DNA from: Leuctra nigra
Taxonomy: Eukaryota; Arthropoda; Insecta; Plecoptera; Leuctridae
Reading direction: 5' to 3'
NCBI GenBank assembly: GCA_934045905.1
Contig: OW203768.1
Span: 5,980,316-6,044,315, forward strand
DNA length: 64,000 bases
Shown here in pieces: positions 1-11,600 of this stretch. Numbering within the stretch: the stretch's first letter is position 1; the number at the start of each line of letters is the position of its first letter. The translations under genes and the position numbers were made by a program. Under the pieces are notes generated by a model. The model did not search any database and was not told the origin of the DNA. It saw nothing but the letters and a program-made list of their open reading frames with translations.

Positions 1-154
1 AGTGCTCCATCACGTCGTTCTCCAGGTACATGTTGTGGTTGTGGACGGCCAGAGAGTCAATGCCTCGCTTGAGGTCCTCGTCGGTCAAGTGGTCGGGGCG
101 TAAAGCGTACGAGCGACCCGAGCTGCCGAAACTTATGTTACTATTCGTACTCAT
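1..154 (-). CDS. First coding exon of an unrecognised protein, cut by the left edge
   Basis: Read on the minus strand, an open frame starts with ATG at 154-152 (A at -3) and stays open to the window edge: 51 codons plus one base. It begins MSTNSNISFGSSGRSYALRP and continues with a charged stretch containing LTDEDLKRGIDSLAVHNHNM and a final MYLENDVMEH. The GC-rich third positions contrast with the AT-rich DNA just upstream, which supports real coding. The acidic, helix-like character would suit the start of a coiled-coil protein, but I do not recognise the family. No splice donor is reached inside the window. The start codon is the most upstream ATG in frame before low-complexity DNA. An alternative is an internal exon whose frame happens to open with ATG. 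Confidence is moderate that it is coding and nil for function. Confidence 0.6.
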   Translation of the reverse strand, partial: MSTNSNISFGSSGRSYALRPDHLTDEDLKRGIDSLAVHNHNMYLENDVMEH

Positions 155-473
155 CTTGAAGTTATTGGGGGATAAATAATATAAAATGATAGTAAAATTC
201 GTGGAAACGTTGTAAAGTGTCTATAAAAAATGTGATTAAAAATATGTTTCTATGGATAAAAGAAACAATACTAATTAATAACATTAGATTTAGATAAATA
301 TTGTTTAAAGACAGGCGACAGCGAGGTTCAATGTTACGGAACATTTTATTATTCTTTCTTTTCTTCAACGGGCTAATTACTTATTATTTAGTTTGATCCC
401 TTCTTATGTTCTACGAGGGTGGATCCCAATACACACTTTGATCATTTAGCTTTCTAAAAGGTAACAAACATGT
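155..473. other. AT-rich DNA upstream of the left-edge exon
   Basis: The stretch is AT-rich and carries no convincing frame. It would hold the 5' leader and promoter of the minus-strand gene that starts at 154. I see no clear TATA or initiator arrangement. Confidence 0.4.
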
Positions 474-700
474 TTGCTCAGGCAGGAACGCTCTGGACGT
501 GTACTCCAGAGGTCCAGAGTTTGATTCCATGGACTGTTCTTCCTGTCTGAAGATGGTTCGTGGCTTTCCTCCATCGAGAAACAAATGCTGGGAAGGTTCT
601 CCACTTATAGGTCACGACCGTCGTCTTCCCACCGGCCGTCCTTAACTTTTCTACATCGTCATCATCGTCATGAACATCATCATATTCATTCATTAGTCGC
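474..700 (+). mobile_element. tRNA-derived SINE, copy 1
   Basis: The head has an A-box-like GCTCAGGCAGGAACGCTC and a B-box-like GAGTTTGATTCC, with a 5-bp stem and 7-base loop between them resembling an anticodon arm. The body that follows (AAATGCTGGGAAGGTT, then TCACGACCGTCGTCTTCCC) recurs in the copies near 27.9, 39.6, 43.9, 52.1 and 62.1 kb. The tail is rich in CATCAT and CATTCATT. The pattern of tRNA-like head, shared body and simple tail is that of a SINE transcribed by RNA polymerase III. Confidence 0.65.
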
Positions 701-1549
701 CAGTAACCCTAGTTGTAGAACCATTTGACGTTAATACAGCACAATTAAAATGTTAAAAAACACACACACACACACAAGACACGTTATCTAAGATGGCTTT
801 GAGCGATTGTCAATAAAACCTCCGCTTCTAGATTTGGTTCAAGCAGTTTCAGTAAAGAACAAAGAATACTAACTTCGCATTAGTCAAGAAGTGGTCAAGA
901 ATGATAATGGAACTGCTTTTACATAATATATGTACCTCAGAGGTAGAAGGTCGGATGTCCTTTTCATCTTGAGGTGAGCTGAAAAAGCCAATAATACTGC
1001 TGTCAAATAGCAATTCATTTAGCATGATTATATGACTCCAAAAGTGTGCCACGCAAAATCGAGAAAATTGGCATCGGGCATTCTAGCTCTGTGTGTGTGG
1101 GGGGGGGGGCAGATATTTACTTAAGACGCTATGTTGTAAATAAAGCGATATTAAATTTGCTAATTATTCCATTCTGTCCGATAAAATCCTTGTTTATTTA
1201 ATAGTAATGGTCATGATTTCGGATTCTTCATGAGCCTGTAATCGAAGATGTACGCAAAATAACTCGCGCAAGGCGTACTATAGATAAGCAAGATGTAAAC
1301 AAAAATAAAGTAAGGAATATCTTTTTGCGTCATCGTCAATAATGATGGTAAAACCGGGTTGACTATAATCAGATCATTCGCTCTTCAGTTGCTTGTCATT
1401 TGGGTTGCATTCGGAAAAAAATCGCGAAACCAGAATATTTCAATCGATTTCTTGTTGTTGTTTCTTCTTCTTGTTATTGTGTATGTGAATGATTTTGACA
1501 GATGAGGAGATGAGAAGAGAAGAGAAGGATGGATGGAGGTGAATGTCTT
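701..1549. other. Non-coding DNA with a dispersed-repeat fragment and simple repeats
   Basis: There is a (CA)n run near 759-776 and a 10-base G run near 1100. The segment at about 925-1075 contains ATGTACCTCAGAGGTAGAAG and, farther on, ACGCAAAATCGAGAAAAT. Both recur in the same order near 49.89-50.04 kb, so this is a fragment of a dispersed repeat. No gene is supported. Confidence 0.5.
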
Positions 1550-1679
1550 CAATCATCCAGTAATCAGTTTGTAGTCAAAGGAGTTGAAAAAAAATTGGAA
1601 AGTATTACGTTCTTTCGGGTGATCAAAGTGGTTGCAAATCTAAAAGTAAAATGTGGTATGTGAGAAAAGTTAAACCCAG

Positions 1680-1880
1680 AAAAAAACACTCCGTGTAAAA
1701 AAGGCAGCCTAAGTCTCTTTACTTTAAAAAATTCAACACCGAAAAGGAGTGATATCAAAAAAGGAGCCAAGTCAATAACATTTCCAAATATTTAATCGTA
1801 TCTTTGAAATAAAAGTATAAACACCGAGAAATACTTTACAAAAGAACTTAGCGCATCGTTTTTTTAAAGACATAATTCTA
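1680..1880 (+). repeat. Diverged single arm of the fold-back family
   Basis: The sequence matches the left arm of the fold-back at 2991-3140 through CACTCCGTGTAAAAA, the GTGATATCAAAAAA stretch and a final GCGCATCGTTTTTTT. It has substitutions and an insertion, and no opposite arm follows. It is probably an older, partly deleted copy. Confidence 0.6.
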
Positions 1881-2399
1881 TCCTAAAATTGAAGAGAAAT
1901 TTACAAGTAGGTACATTTTCCTCTTTCTATTAGAGCCAGTATCTATGAATCAAGCTAACTAGTAATGGTTATTGCTAATGGTTATTTTATATTTTTGTCA
2001 ATGGCGGTAGATAAAATGTGGTCTGTGAGAAAAGATAAATGAAATTTCAGGATTAATCTAGTGGAGCGGTCGCTCCACCCAGCCAAGTCGTACTATACAC
2101 TCACACTCACTCAACATACCCGTAAATGCCTAATAAATTGAGGAGCAGACCAAACACTTTTACTGTAAGCAACAACATGGCATTTTCGGCCTACTGGATC
2201 TCAAAATTGGGAAATTTCACATTGTTGCGAAATAACTTAATTTCGAGCTATGGCCCACCTGACAACATAACCAAATTTGGGAACAATACGTTATGCCGTT
2301 TGGGTGCTAGAGGGCCGTGAAAACAGTGAAATTACACCCCTTTTAAAAGCTATCTGATGATGATGATTCAGATTCAGATATCAGGAAACGTTGCTATCA

Positions 2400-2850
2400 C
2401 CGCCACAGCCTAAACGGCTGAACCGATCGATATGAAAATTTTACCACATGTGCACTTTTGGCGTCTGATGATACCTTTGTTCTTATAAATTTTTTGTGCC
2501 GCCATTTTTAAACCGGAAGAGACGTCATATATCAAAAACGGCTGGACCGATTAGAATGAAATAAGCGCCATTCGATTTAGAAGGTCATCTGTAAGGAATA
2601 CCAATAGTGAAAGAAGAAATGTTCTATAACCTAAACCGGAAATGACGTCATAAAAATGACAAATCTGACTAAAATCATCTCTTATATCAATAACTACATA
2701 TTCAGAAGGCTTATAATGTTACAAAACATTTATAGATACAAATTTTAGGTGGCAGTGATGTCAACCGCCATTTTGAAAACCGGAAGTGATGCCGTAACTC
2801 GAGAACGGCTGGACCGATTGGAACGAAACTTTTGCTATACTTTGAAACAT
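2400..2850. repeat. Degenerate tandem modules of an insect-type dispersed repeat
   Basis: Three diverged modules carry the phrases ACGGCTGGACCGATT and AACCGGAAGTGA(C/T)G, seen near 2415-2520, 2540-2660 and 2770-2825. Phrases of this type are common in dispersed non-coding repeats of insect genomes. The small open frames here translate this repeat and are not genes. Confidence 0.55.
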
Positions 2851-2990
2851 ATTATTTATAGCATTAACACAGTAACAAGCACAACTTTTCTTAGCAACCA
2901 AATCACAAAATCTTATTTTTTAAAAGAATTGTATACTTTGGTGCCACAATATGTTACAATTTGTAATAATAAACTGAAAAAAGGAGTGAT

Positions 2991-3354
2991 ATCCCCATAA
3001 AAAACACTCCGTGTAAAAATACCAGCCAAGTCTCTTCAATTAAAAAAAATAGAAGAAATCTAAAAATTCAGCACTGAAAAGTAGTGATATCAAAAAATTG
3101 GCCAAGTCAAAACTTTTCAAAAAATACTTGGCGCATCGTTTTTTTTAGGACATGTGTAGATGAGTACATTTCATTTCCTGCCTACTTCTATACTATTTAT
3201 ATGAACGATGCGCCAAGTATTTTTTGAAAAGTTTTGACTTGGCCAATTTTTTGATATCACTACTTTTCAGTGCTGAATTTTTAGATTTCTTCTATTTTTT
3301 TTAAATTGAAGAGACTTGGCTGGTATTTTTACACGGAGTGTTTTTTATGGGGAT
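2991..3354. mobile_element. Fold-back element with ~150-bp near-perfect arms
   Basis: Positions 2991-3140 and 3204-3354 are reverse complements over about 150 bp with one visible indel, separated by about 63 bp. The termini read ATCCCCATAAAAAACACTCC and its complement. It has no coding capacity. The long arms, short loop and a diverged relative at 1680-1880 indicate a fold-back or MITE family. The near identity of the arms implies a recent origin or arm-to-arm gene conversion. Confidence 0.85.
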
Positions 3355-3660
3355 TATAGTGATTCGAGGGCCCGATGTAAGAAGTTTTAAGTTTTTAACT
3401 CCAGTGTCGTAATATTTAGACATTTCAAGTGAACTTGACATTTTACATGATAATCTTGAGGCAACTTTCAGTTAGTACATATTGTGAAACTTAAAACTGA
3501 CCTGCCTAATGGTTTGAAAAAATCAACATTATTTCCATTATTTAGTGGAAATTGCTCCTAACTCAAAATGCGAATGGGGACTTTTTATGCTGGGGAAACT
3601 CTAAAAACTAATACACTAAAGATCATTTTTATCTCATTCAGGGAGGAAAGCGCCCCCATG

Positions 3661-6600
3661 CCCCCCATGTCATACCTGGTATTGACACACGCAGCCCCTT
3701 GGGTTTGACGGCCTCCACCAGTGCGTTGGGCACCACATAGTCTTGTGCTTGTACTGACACTAGAGCCCCCCATGACATACCTGGTATTGACACACGCAGC
3801 CCCTTGGGTTTGACGGCCTCCACCAGTGCGTTGGGCACCACATAGTCCTGTGCTTGTACTGACACTAGAGCCCCCCATGACATACCTGGTATTGACACAC
3901 GCAGCCCCTTGGGTTTGACGGCCTCCACCAGTGCGTTGGGCACCACATAGTCTTGTGCTTGTACTGACACTAGAGCCCCCCATGACATACCTGGTATTGA
4001 CACACGCAGCCCCTTGGGTTTGACGGCCTCCACCAGTGCGTTGGGCACCACATAGTCTTGTGCTTGTACTGACACTAGAGCCCCCCATGACATACCTGGT
4101 ATTGCCACACGCAGCCCCTTGGGTTTGACGGCCTCCACCAGTGCGTTGGGCACCACATAGTCTTGTGCTTGTACTGACACTAGAGCCCCCATGACATACC
4201 TGGTATTGACACACGCAGCCCCTTGGGTTTGACGGCCTCCACCAGTGCGTTGGGCACCACATAGTCTTGTGCTTGTACTGACACTAGAGCCCCCCATGAC
4301 ATACCTGGTATTGACACACGCAGCCCCTTGGGTTTGACGGCCTCCACCAGTGCGTTGGGCACCACATAGTCTTGTGCTTGTACTGACACTAGAGCCCCCC
4401 ATGACATACCTGGTATTGACACACGCAGCCCCTTGGGTTTGGCGGCCTCCACCAGTGCGTTGGGCACCACATAGTCTTGTGCTTGTACTGACACTAGAGC
4501 CCCCCATGACATACCTGGTATTGACACACACAGCCCCTTGGGTTTGACGGCCTCCACCAGTGCGTTGGGCACCACATAGTCTTGTGCTTGTACTGACACT
4601 AGAGCCCCCATGACATACCTGGTATTGACACACGCAGCCCCTTGGGTTAGACGGCCTCCACCAGTGCGTTGGGCATCTTGTGCTTGTACTGACACTAGAG
4701 CCTCCCATGACATACCTGGTATTGACACACGCAGCCCCTTGGGTTTGACGGCCTCCACCAGTGCGTTGGGCATCTTGTGCTTGTACTGACACTAGAGCCT
4801 CCCATGACATACCTGGTATTGACACACGCAGCCCCTTGGGTTTGACGGCCTCCACCAGTGCGTTGGGCACCACATAGTCCTGTGCTTGTACTGACACTAG
4901 AGCCCCCCATGACATACCTGGTATTGACACACGCAGCCCCTTGGGTTTGACGGCCTCCACCAGTGCGTTGGGCACCACATAGTCTTGTGCTTGTACTGAC
5001 ACTAGAGCCCCCCATGACATACCTGGTATTGACACACGCAGCCCCTTGGGTTTGACGGCCTCCACCAGTGCGTTGGGCACCACATAGTCTTGTGCTTGTA
5101 CTGACACTAGAGCCCCCCATGACATACCTGGTATTGACACACGCAGCCCCTTGGGTTTGACGGCCTCCACCAGTGCGTTGGGCACCACATAGTCTTGTGC
5201 TTGTACTGACACTAGAGCCTCCCATGACATACCTGGTATTGACACACGCAGCCCCTTGGGTTTGACGGCCTCCACCAGTGCGTTGGGCACCACATAGTCT
5301 TGTGCTTGTACTGACACTAGAGCCCCCCATGACATACCTGGTATTGACACACGCAGCCCCTTGGGTTTGACGGCCTCCACCAGTGCGTTGGGCACCACAT
5401 AGTCTTGTGCTTGTACTGACACTAGAGCCCCCCATGACATACCTGGTATTGACACACGCAGCCCCTTGGGTTTGACGGCCTCCACCAGTGCGTTGGGCAC
5501 CACATAGTCTTGTGCTTGTACTGACACTAGAGCCCCCCATGACATACCTGGTATTGACACACGCAGCCCCTTGGGTTTGGCGGCCTCCACCAGTGCGTTG
5601 GGCACCACATAGTCTTGTGCTTGTACTGACACTAGAGCCCCCCATGACATACCTGGTATTGACACACACAGCCCCTTGGGTTTGACGGCCTCCACCAGTG
5701 CGTTGGGCACCACATAGTCTTGTGCTTGTACTGACACTAGAGCCCCCATGACATACCTGGTATTGACACACGCAGCCCCTTGGGTTTGACGGCCTCCACC
5801 AGTGCGTTGGGCATCTTGTGCTTGTACTGACACTAGAGCCTCCCATGACATACCTGGTATTGACACACGCAGCCCCTTGGGTTTGACGGCCTCCACCAGT
5901 GCGTTGGGCATCTTGTGCTTGTACTGACACTAGAGCCTCCCATGACATACCTGGTATTGACACACGCAGCCCCTTGGGTTTGACGGCCTCCACCAGTGCG
6001 TTGGGCACCACATAGTCCTGTGCTTGTACTGACACTAGAGCCCCCCATGACATACCTGGTATTGACACACGCAGCCCCTTGGGTTTGACGGCCTCCACCA
6101 GTGCGTTGGGCACCACATAGTCTTGTGCTTGTACTGACACTAGAGCCCCCCATGACATACCTGGTATTGACACACGCAGCCCCTTGGGTTTGACGGCCTC
6201 CACCAGTGCGTTGGGCACCACATAGTCTTGTGCTTGTACTGACACTAGAGCCCCCCATGACATACCTGGTATTGACACACGCAGCCCCTTGGGTTTGACG
6301 GCCTCCACCAGTGCGTTGGGCACCACATAGTCTTGTGCTTGTACTGACACTAGAGCCCCCCATGACATACCTGGTATTGACACACGCAGCCCCTTGGGTT
6401 TGACGGCCTCCACCAGTGCGTTGGGCACCACATAGTCTTGTGCTTGTACTGACACTAGAGCCCCCATGACATACCTGGTATTGACACACGCAGCCCCTTG
6501 GGTTTGACGGCCTCCACCAGTGCGTTGGGCACCACATAGTCTTGTGCTTGTACTGACACTAGAGCCCCCCATGATATACCTGGTATTGACACACGCAGCC

Positions 6601-6880
6601 CCTTGGGTTTGACGGCCTCCACCAGTGCGTTGGGCACCACATAGTCTTGTGCTTGTACTGACACTAGAGCCCCCCATGACATACCTGGTATTGACACACG
6701 CAGCCCCTTGGGTTTGACGGCCTCCACCAGTCCGTTGGGCACCACATAGTCTTGTGCTTGTACTGACACTAGAGCCCCCCATGACATACCTGGTATTGAC
6801 ACACGCAGCCCCTTGGGTTTGACGGCCTCCACCAGTGCGTTGGGCACCACATAGTCTTGTGCTTGTACTGACACTAGAGC
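3661..6880 (-). repeat. 31-copy ~105-bp minisatellite made from a glucan-recognition exon and its splice donor
   Basis: Thirty-one units begin at 3666, 3771, 3876, 3981, 4086, 4190, 4295 and so on to 6780. Most are 105 bp. A few are 104 bp (one C fewer) and four are 97 bp (8-bp deletion in the CACCACATAGT stretch). On the minus strand each unit contains the 3' ~85 bp of the exon at 6790-6925 followed by ~20 bp of its intron, including the donor CCAG|GTATGT. The rightmost unit joins the unique signal-peptide sequence. Because 105 is divisible by 3 and no stop lies in the unit, several frames stay open over long distances; these frames are not independent genes. Variant units show a 1138-bp higher-order duplication (4190-4803 resembles 5328-5941). 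Confidence 0.97.
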
Positions 6881-6925
6881 TGCTAGCAACACCGTCACAG
6901 ATAACATATCTTCTCGCCAGCGCAT
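6790..6925 (-). CDS. Signal-peptide exon of a beta-1,3-glucan-recognition protein (GNBP/betaGRP family)
   Basis: The exon has ATG at 6925-6923 and ends at a strong donor (CCAG|GTATGT), giving 45 codons plus one base. MRWRED is followed by the hydrophobic MLSVTVLLAALVSVQA, a signal peptide with cleavage before QDYVVPN. The mature start YVVPNALVEAVKPKGLRVSI matches the opening of the N-terminal carbohydrate-binding domain (CBM39) of arthropod beta-1,3-glucan-recognition proteins, where a Tyr-x-x-Pro start leads to a (Y/K)PKG(L/F)RVSIP motif. These secreted haemolymph proteins bind fungal or bacterial glucans and trigger Toll or prophenoloxidase responses. Oddities: the exon's 3' part is amplified 31-fold downstream, and no following exon (the FAFHG-type strand, or the glucanase-like domain) is visible in the 6.8 kb to the left edge. 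It may be the live first exon of a gene continuing beyond the window or an orphan duplicate. Confidence 0.75.
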
Positions 6926-6992
6926 CTTCCAAGCAACTGAGCTGCTTCTTCAGCCTTTGCCCGGCGTTCAGGGTCAAGAAGACGAGTGGCAA

Positions 6993-8633
6993 TTAAAGAT
7001 AAAACAAAACAAGAGTGTGTTAAGACCTTCGGGTCTTGACCGCTGAAACAGGATTAACAAGGCGATACTGGAAATTAATAATGAGGCTCGTGAATCTTCT
7101 CAAGAGGATTCTGGCGAAAAGTTGCGTCATTCGGCAATCAACGCAATGAAGGTGATTGCGACCGAGGTATTATTAAATTAGGAAAACGCTCTGTGTATCG
7201 CGTTGATGAGCGAGCTGTGATTCATGTGTGTGTGAAAATTGCTGCTCTCTTAGTGAGTGATAATTTTTTATTTGAATTTCTTCAAATCAATTTGACATAT
7301 TTCAAAACAAAAATAAAATTTTGGTAAAATGTCAATATCTTTTAAAGCTCTAGATTGTTCTGAAAACTGTCAAAAACTCCTAAAATGATGGTCCCAATGA
7401 CAATGCAAAATTTTAAGTTGACCGGTAAAACGAAAACGGTTCCAGTTTCACTTTTCTCACCTCATTGGATCTTGTTCAAAATCCAGATACATGGGACCAC
7501 GCAAGACATTAGTGTGTGTGTGTGCAAAATTATAGGCACCGAGTGTTCGCCACGAGTGAGAGAAATTAGCAACATTTGTGGGAAGATCGTCAACTGTTTT
7601 ATTTCTCATTGGCCGTGACCTAGCAACCGATCAGATGTCAACAAATGTACTCAAAATATTTCGGAATCAGAACTTAGTCGCGCAAATTAATATTGTGATC
7701 AGATTCAGTGAAATTGTGAACACTTTGTTGTTAATATTTTGTAGGCGAATAAACATTAGATAAACTTGTGTAAATTTTAAGAATTGATAATGCGTAATAT
7801 GTGCAGCAACATAACATATAACTGCAGCGACTTGGACGCCTTGCCAAAAGGTAAGCTTCCTTCCCACAGATTAGGTGGCTCTGTCTGTACTTTTTACAGT
7901 GCCATCTGTTGTCTAAACACGCTGCCTATAGATCGATTGGTTGAGGGGTGTGCCCTGGACATTGCCTATAAAAAAATACTAAAAAAAAATCATGTAGTTC
8001 TGTAAAACGAGGTTTGGGGTGGAATTAAGAAAACTGAAATGAGAAGACCACTAGATATTTTTGATTGAAATAAATTTTACAGTAATTTTGAAGTTAGGCA
8101 GAAAAATACATAAAAATACAAAATTTAGCAAAGCATTGATCATATAAAATAATTTAAAATGCTTTTATTACAGAAATCGCGAAGTAAATTTTATGATAAT
8201 TAAATTAAAATAACTATACGTTCTTCAATAATCAGTTTCTGCACAGCATTTAAATATCGAACATCTGAAGCTATAAGTAAGCGAATTTTTAGACACCTCA
8301 ATACAAATATTTTGTGATTATCAGTCAATTTGACATTTATCATTTTTTTATTTTTTTTATGTACATTTTGTCTCCCCAGTTTGAAGTCTGGTGTAAAGTT
8401 TTAAGAAAATTCATAAGAAAGAAGAGTAATCTAATAATTTTTAAAATCTGGTTTTTCGTGTTTTGGAGATTATTTAGTGACATTATTTAATGGTTGGTAG
8501 AAAGTTGGTAGCAGTGCGTTTCACGCCACGCTGTCTGAAGCTGGCTTCACGCTGAACATATGGAATTTTTGGAAACTGCAGTGCAAATGTGCAACACATG
8601 TCTTTTATTTACAGCTAAATACTTGTTGAAATA
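6993..8633. other. Intergenic DNA between the divergent glucan-recognition exon and UTP4
   Basis: The interval separates two head-to-head starts and would hold both promoters. Most is AT-rich with no supported gene. About 7170-7470 is a copy of a dispersed repeat (CGCGTTGATGAGCGAGC, then CCCAATGACAATGC) that recurs near 17.5 kb and 31.8-32.2 kb. The 150 bp before the UTP4 start show no canonical TATA box. Confidence 0.5.
7170..7470 (+). repeat. Dispersed repeat with CGCGTTGATGAGCGAGC core, copy 1
   Basis: The segment shares GAAAACGCTC...CGCGTTGATGAGCGAGC and later TGGTCCCAATGACAATGC with 31820-32230 (same strand). The first part also matches 17500-17560 (opposite strand). It has no terminal structure I can define and no coding potential. 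Confidence 0.55.
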
Positions 8634-11600
8634 ATGGCTACTTGTAAAATTCATAATGTTAGATTCTACAAACCTGAAGTTCGAGCTATACACTGTATGG
8701 CATATGAATCAACTACAAGGAAACTAGCACTATCAAGGTAATTACAATAATTTGCAAATAGTTTATAGGTTATGGTGTGTCAGCTACTTTATGATTCGTT
8801 GAAGTTTTCTATTTGAGAGTGTTTTGAGGACTCTTTCTTTTGTTAGAAAGTCTGTAGCTGTGAGTCCAGCTCACGATTAAATCAGCATAATAATGCTTGT
8901 ATGAGAAGGACATCCAAAGAGTTTAACTGTCATGCGATATCTACGATTAAACATGGTTTGTTCTCTAGGTCCGACAGTTCGATAGAGATATGGGACTTGA
9001 GTTTCACACCACATATAGAATGCACTCTGCCAAGTACCGGCTCCGTTGAGGCATTGGCGTGGTGCAAGGATCGTCTCTTCAGCACAGGATTGCACGGAGA
9101 GGTGATCGAGTATAATCTAGCAACACTTTCAAATAAGGTAGGAAACCAGTACCTAATACTAAATTATGTCGTTGTGTGATTATTCTTACGTTGTATATTC
9201 AAATGTCAAGTAACTTTTCCTTGTTTCAGTATTCTATTCCTCTGACATCGGGTCCAGCGTGGTGCGTAGGTGTAAATCGACGGAAAACACGCCTTGCTGT
9301 AAGTAACTTTTCATTTCTGGAGAGGCAGACGTCAGCACTTGAACCAAAACGCACAAGTACTTAGTAGATAAATTTTATTGCACAATAAAAAGGTGATTTA
9401 ATTGTAATTTTAACATAACTGATTAGGTGCTCGCAATTTTTGATCTAGGTACTATGGATTTCTAGTAGAAACCTAAGATTAACATTTATAATTGTATCCA
9501 AGGCGGGGACGGAAGACGGCTACATCAACGTGTTCACGATCACCGACTCGGGACTCGAGTACTTGAAGCTTCTCGACAAGCAAGAGGGTCGCATCCTGTG
9601 CCTGGCATGGGACGCGACCGGCGACTTCATCGCGACCGGTTCCACTGACTCTGTGCGACTGTGGAACGTGCGCTCAGGTCACGCGATACACCGCATGACC
9701 ACCGGCAGAGCGACGCGTAACAAAGAGACTATTGTTTGGTGAGAGAAACTTGTTCAATGGTGATACTTTTTAGCACTTTTAATACTTCTAGATGTCATAT
9801 GTCAGGGATCGGCAACCTTTTTAGTTTTTTGGTCATGGAGCCAATTTCCCAAAAATGAATAAATTAGATAAAAATGGTAGCCCCAGCAGAGGCAATAAAA
9901 TAATACTAGGTACCTACACAGAAAATAATAAATTGAATTACCTACTAGTTTATTTTTATATTTTGACGAAGCCCCTCCTCAGTTGTTGCCTCGCAGGGCG
10001 TTTTTTTTTTAGAATTTCAACAATTTAAAAGAGATTCTGGGACTCTAAAATGAACAAATTGAATCAAGTACCTAACCTTCCATATTGTTGCCCCTCACGT
10101 CATTTATTTTTAGGATCTTTTAACAATTTAAAAGTGATTCTGGGACTCTTAAATTGAACAAATTGAATCAAATAACCTTGTAATTGTGCCCCGCCCGCAG
10201 GGCATTTTTTTCTTTAAATTTTCAAATTTAACGATTCCAGATTTGTATTTAAATTATAAAGAAAGAGCCATTCAAAAACCACTAAAGAGCCGCAGGTTGC
10301 CTCCCCTGCTGTCCATGTGAAATGTGTCTCTGTGGCTGCAGGTGCATCGCCATCACCGACGACTTCACCGTCATCAGCGGAGACTCGCGCGGCTGCCTCT
10401 GCTTCTGGAGCGGAGCGTCGGGCACGCAGCTGCAGCAGTTGCAGAGCCACACGGCAGACGTGCTGTGCTTGAGTGTCGCCGAGGATCAGCACACGGTGTA
10501 TTGCTCAGGTCAGAGCAGACGGATTTCTATCTCGCGTTGCTTGACATGTTTCTAGGGGCTTAAATGGACAAAAGACAAGATTTGGGCTCTTTTCTGGGAC
10601 CTGGGTCTCTATTCTATTCATAGTTTTCACGTGACATCATCTCATTGTTGCGCGGCCATCTTGGTGTAACATGTCAGAACGGCTGTCAATCTGTTTTTCA
10701 GTACCTATATTTTTTATAATATTTATTGAGCGAGCGTAGCGAGCGTCACCACGGTACTCTTATGGCACTTTCTCTGTGTGTTTTTTTTTTTTTTTTTGCC
10801 TGCACTGCCCAGGTCAAACCGCACAACCAATCGATCTGAAATTTTGTACACATACTAACGTATTCTATGCGATCCCTGGGATCTTTTCTGAACGATATCC
10901 TGTGATTGGTTCAAATTTTATAAAAATTATCTTTCGATTGGTTGGTTCGATCAATTTGAAATTTAGCAAAGTCATTGCAACCAACATTGTACCCAATCAA
11001 AAAAAAATTCAGCCAAATCCTCCAATTGGTTCAAATTTGAAACCATTTTTCCTGTGATTTTTGAAATTTAAACTGGAACCGATTGACCGACTAACTAAAA
11101 ACTTCGCATGGTCATTGGTACCAACATTTAAGGTATTTTTGCCAATTTTCACTCTAATCTGTCGCTATTTTCAAAAGTTTTTGTCATTTTAGGGACTTTT
11201 TGCGTGTTGGCTGTCAAATTCACGGCGACTTCGAATCTACAAGGCAAGGTAGTTAGAGCAGAAAGTTGTAAACGATATGAAACTAATAATGACCGTTCAA
11301 CAGATTGATCTGATATTGTGTACACACACTACATATCATATCATATGGGTGGTCCCAGATATATTTTTTGAACGAGATCCTGTGATTTTTGAAAATTAAC
11401 AAGGAACCGTTCAATCATAAAGGTTTAATCGATCAACTTAAAACTTAGCAAGGATTGGCAACTTAAAACTTAGCAAGGATTGGCACCAATATTTTTCATT
11501 TGTATACTTAATTTAAAACGGCCTATAGCCACACCACCATTTGACCTATCAAATGGTCTTCGATTAATCTGATCAATCAAACTCATATTTTGCATGGTCG

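Noticed and set aside
3585..6992. Several long minus-strand frames (up to 765 codons)
   Set aside because: They run across the 105-bp minisatellite in different frames and switch frame at 104- and 97-bp units. Only the exon at 6790-6925 has gene-like structure.
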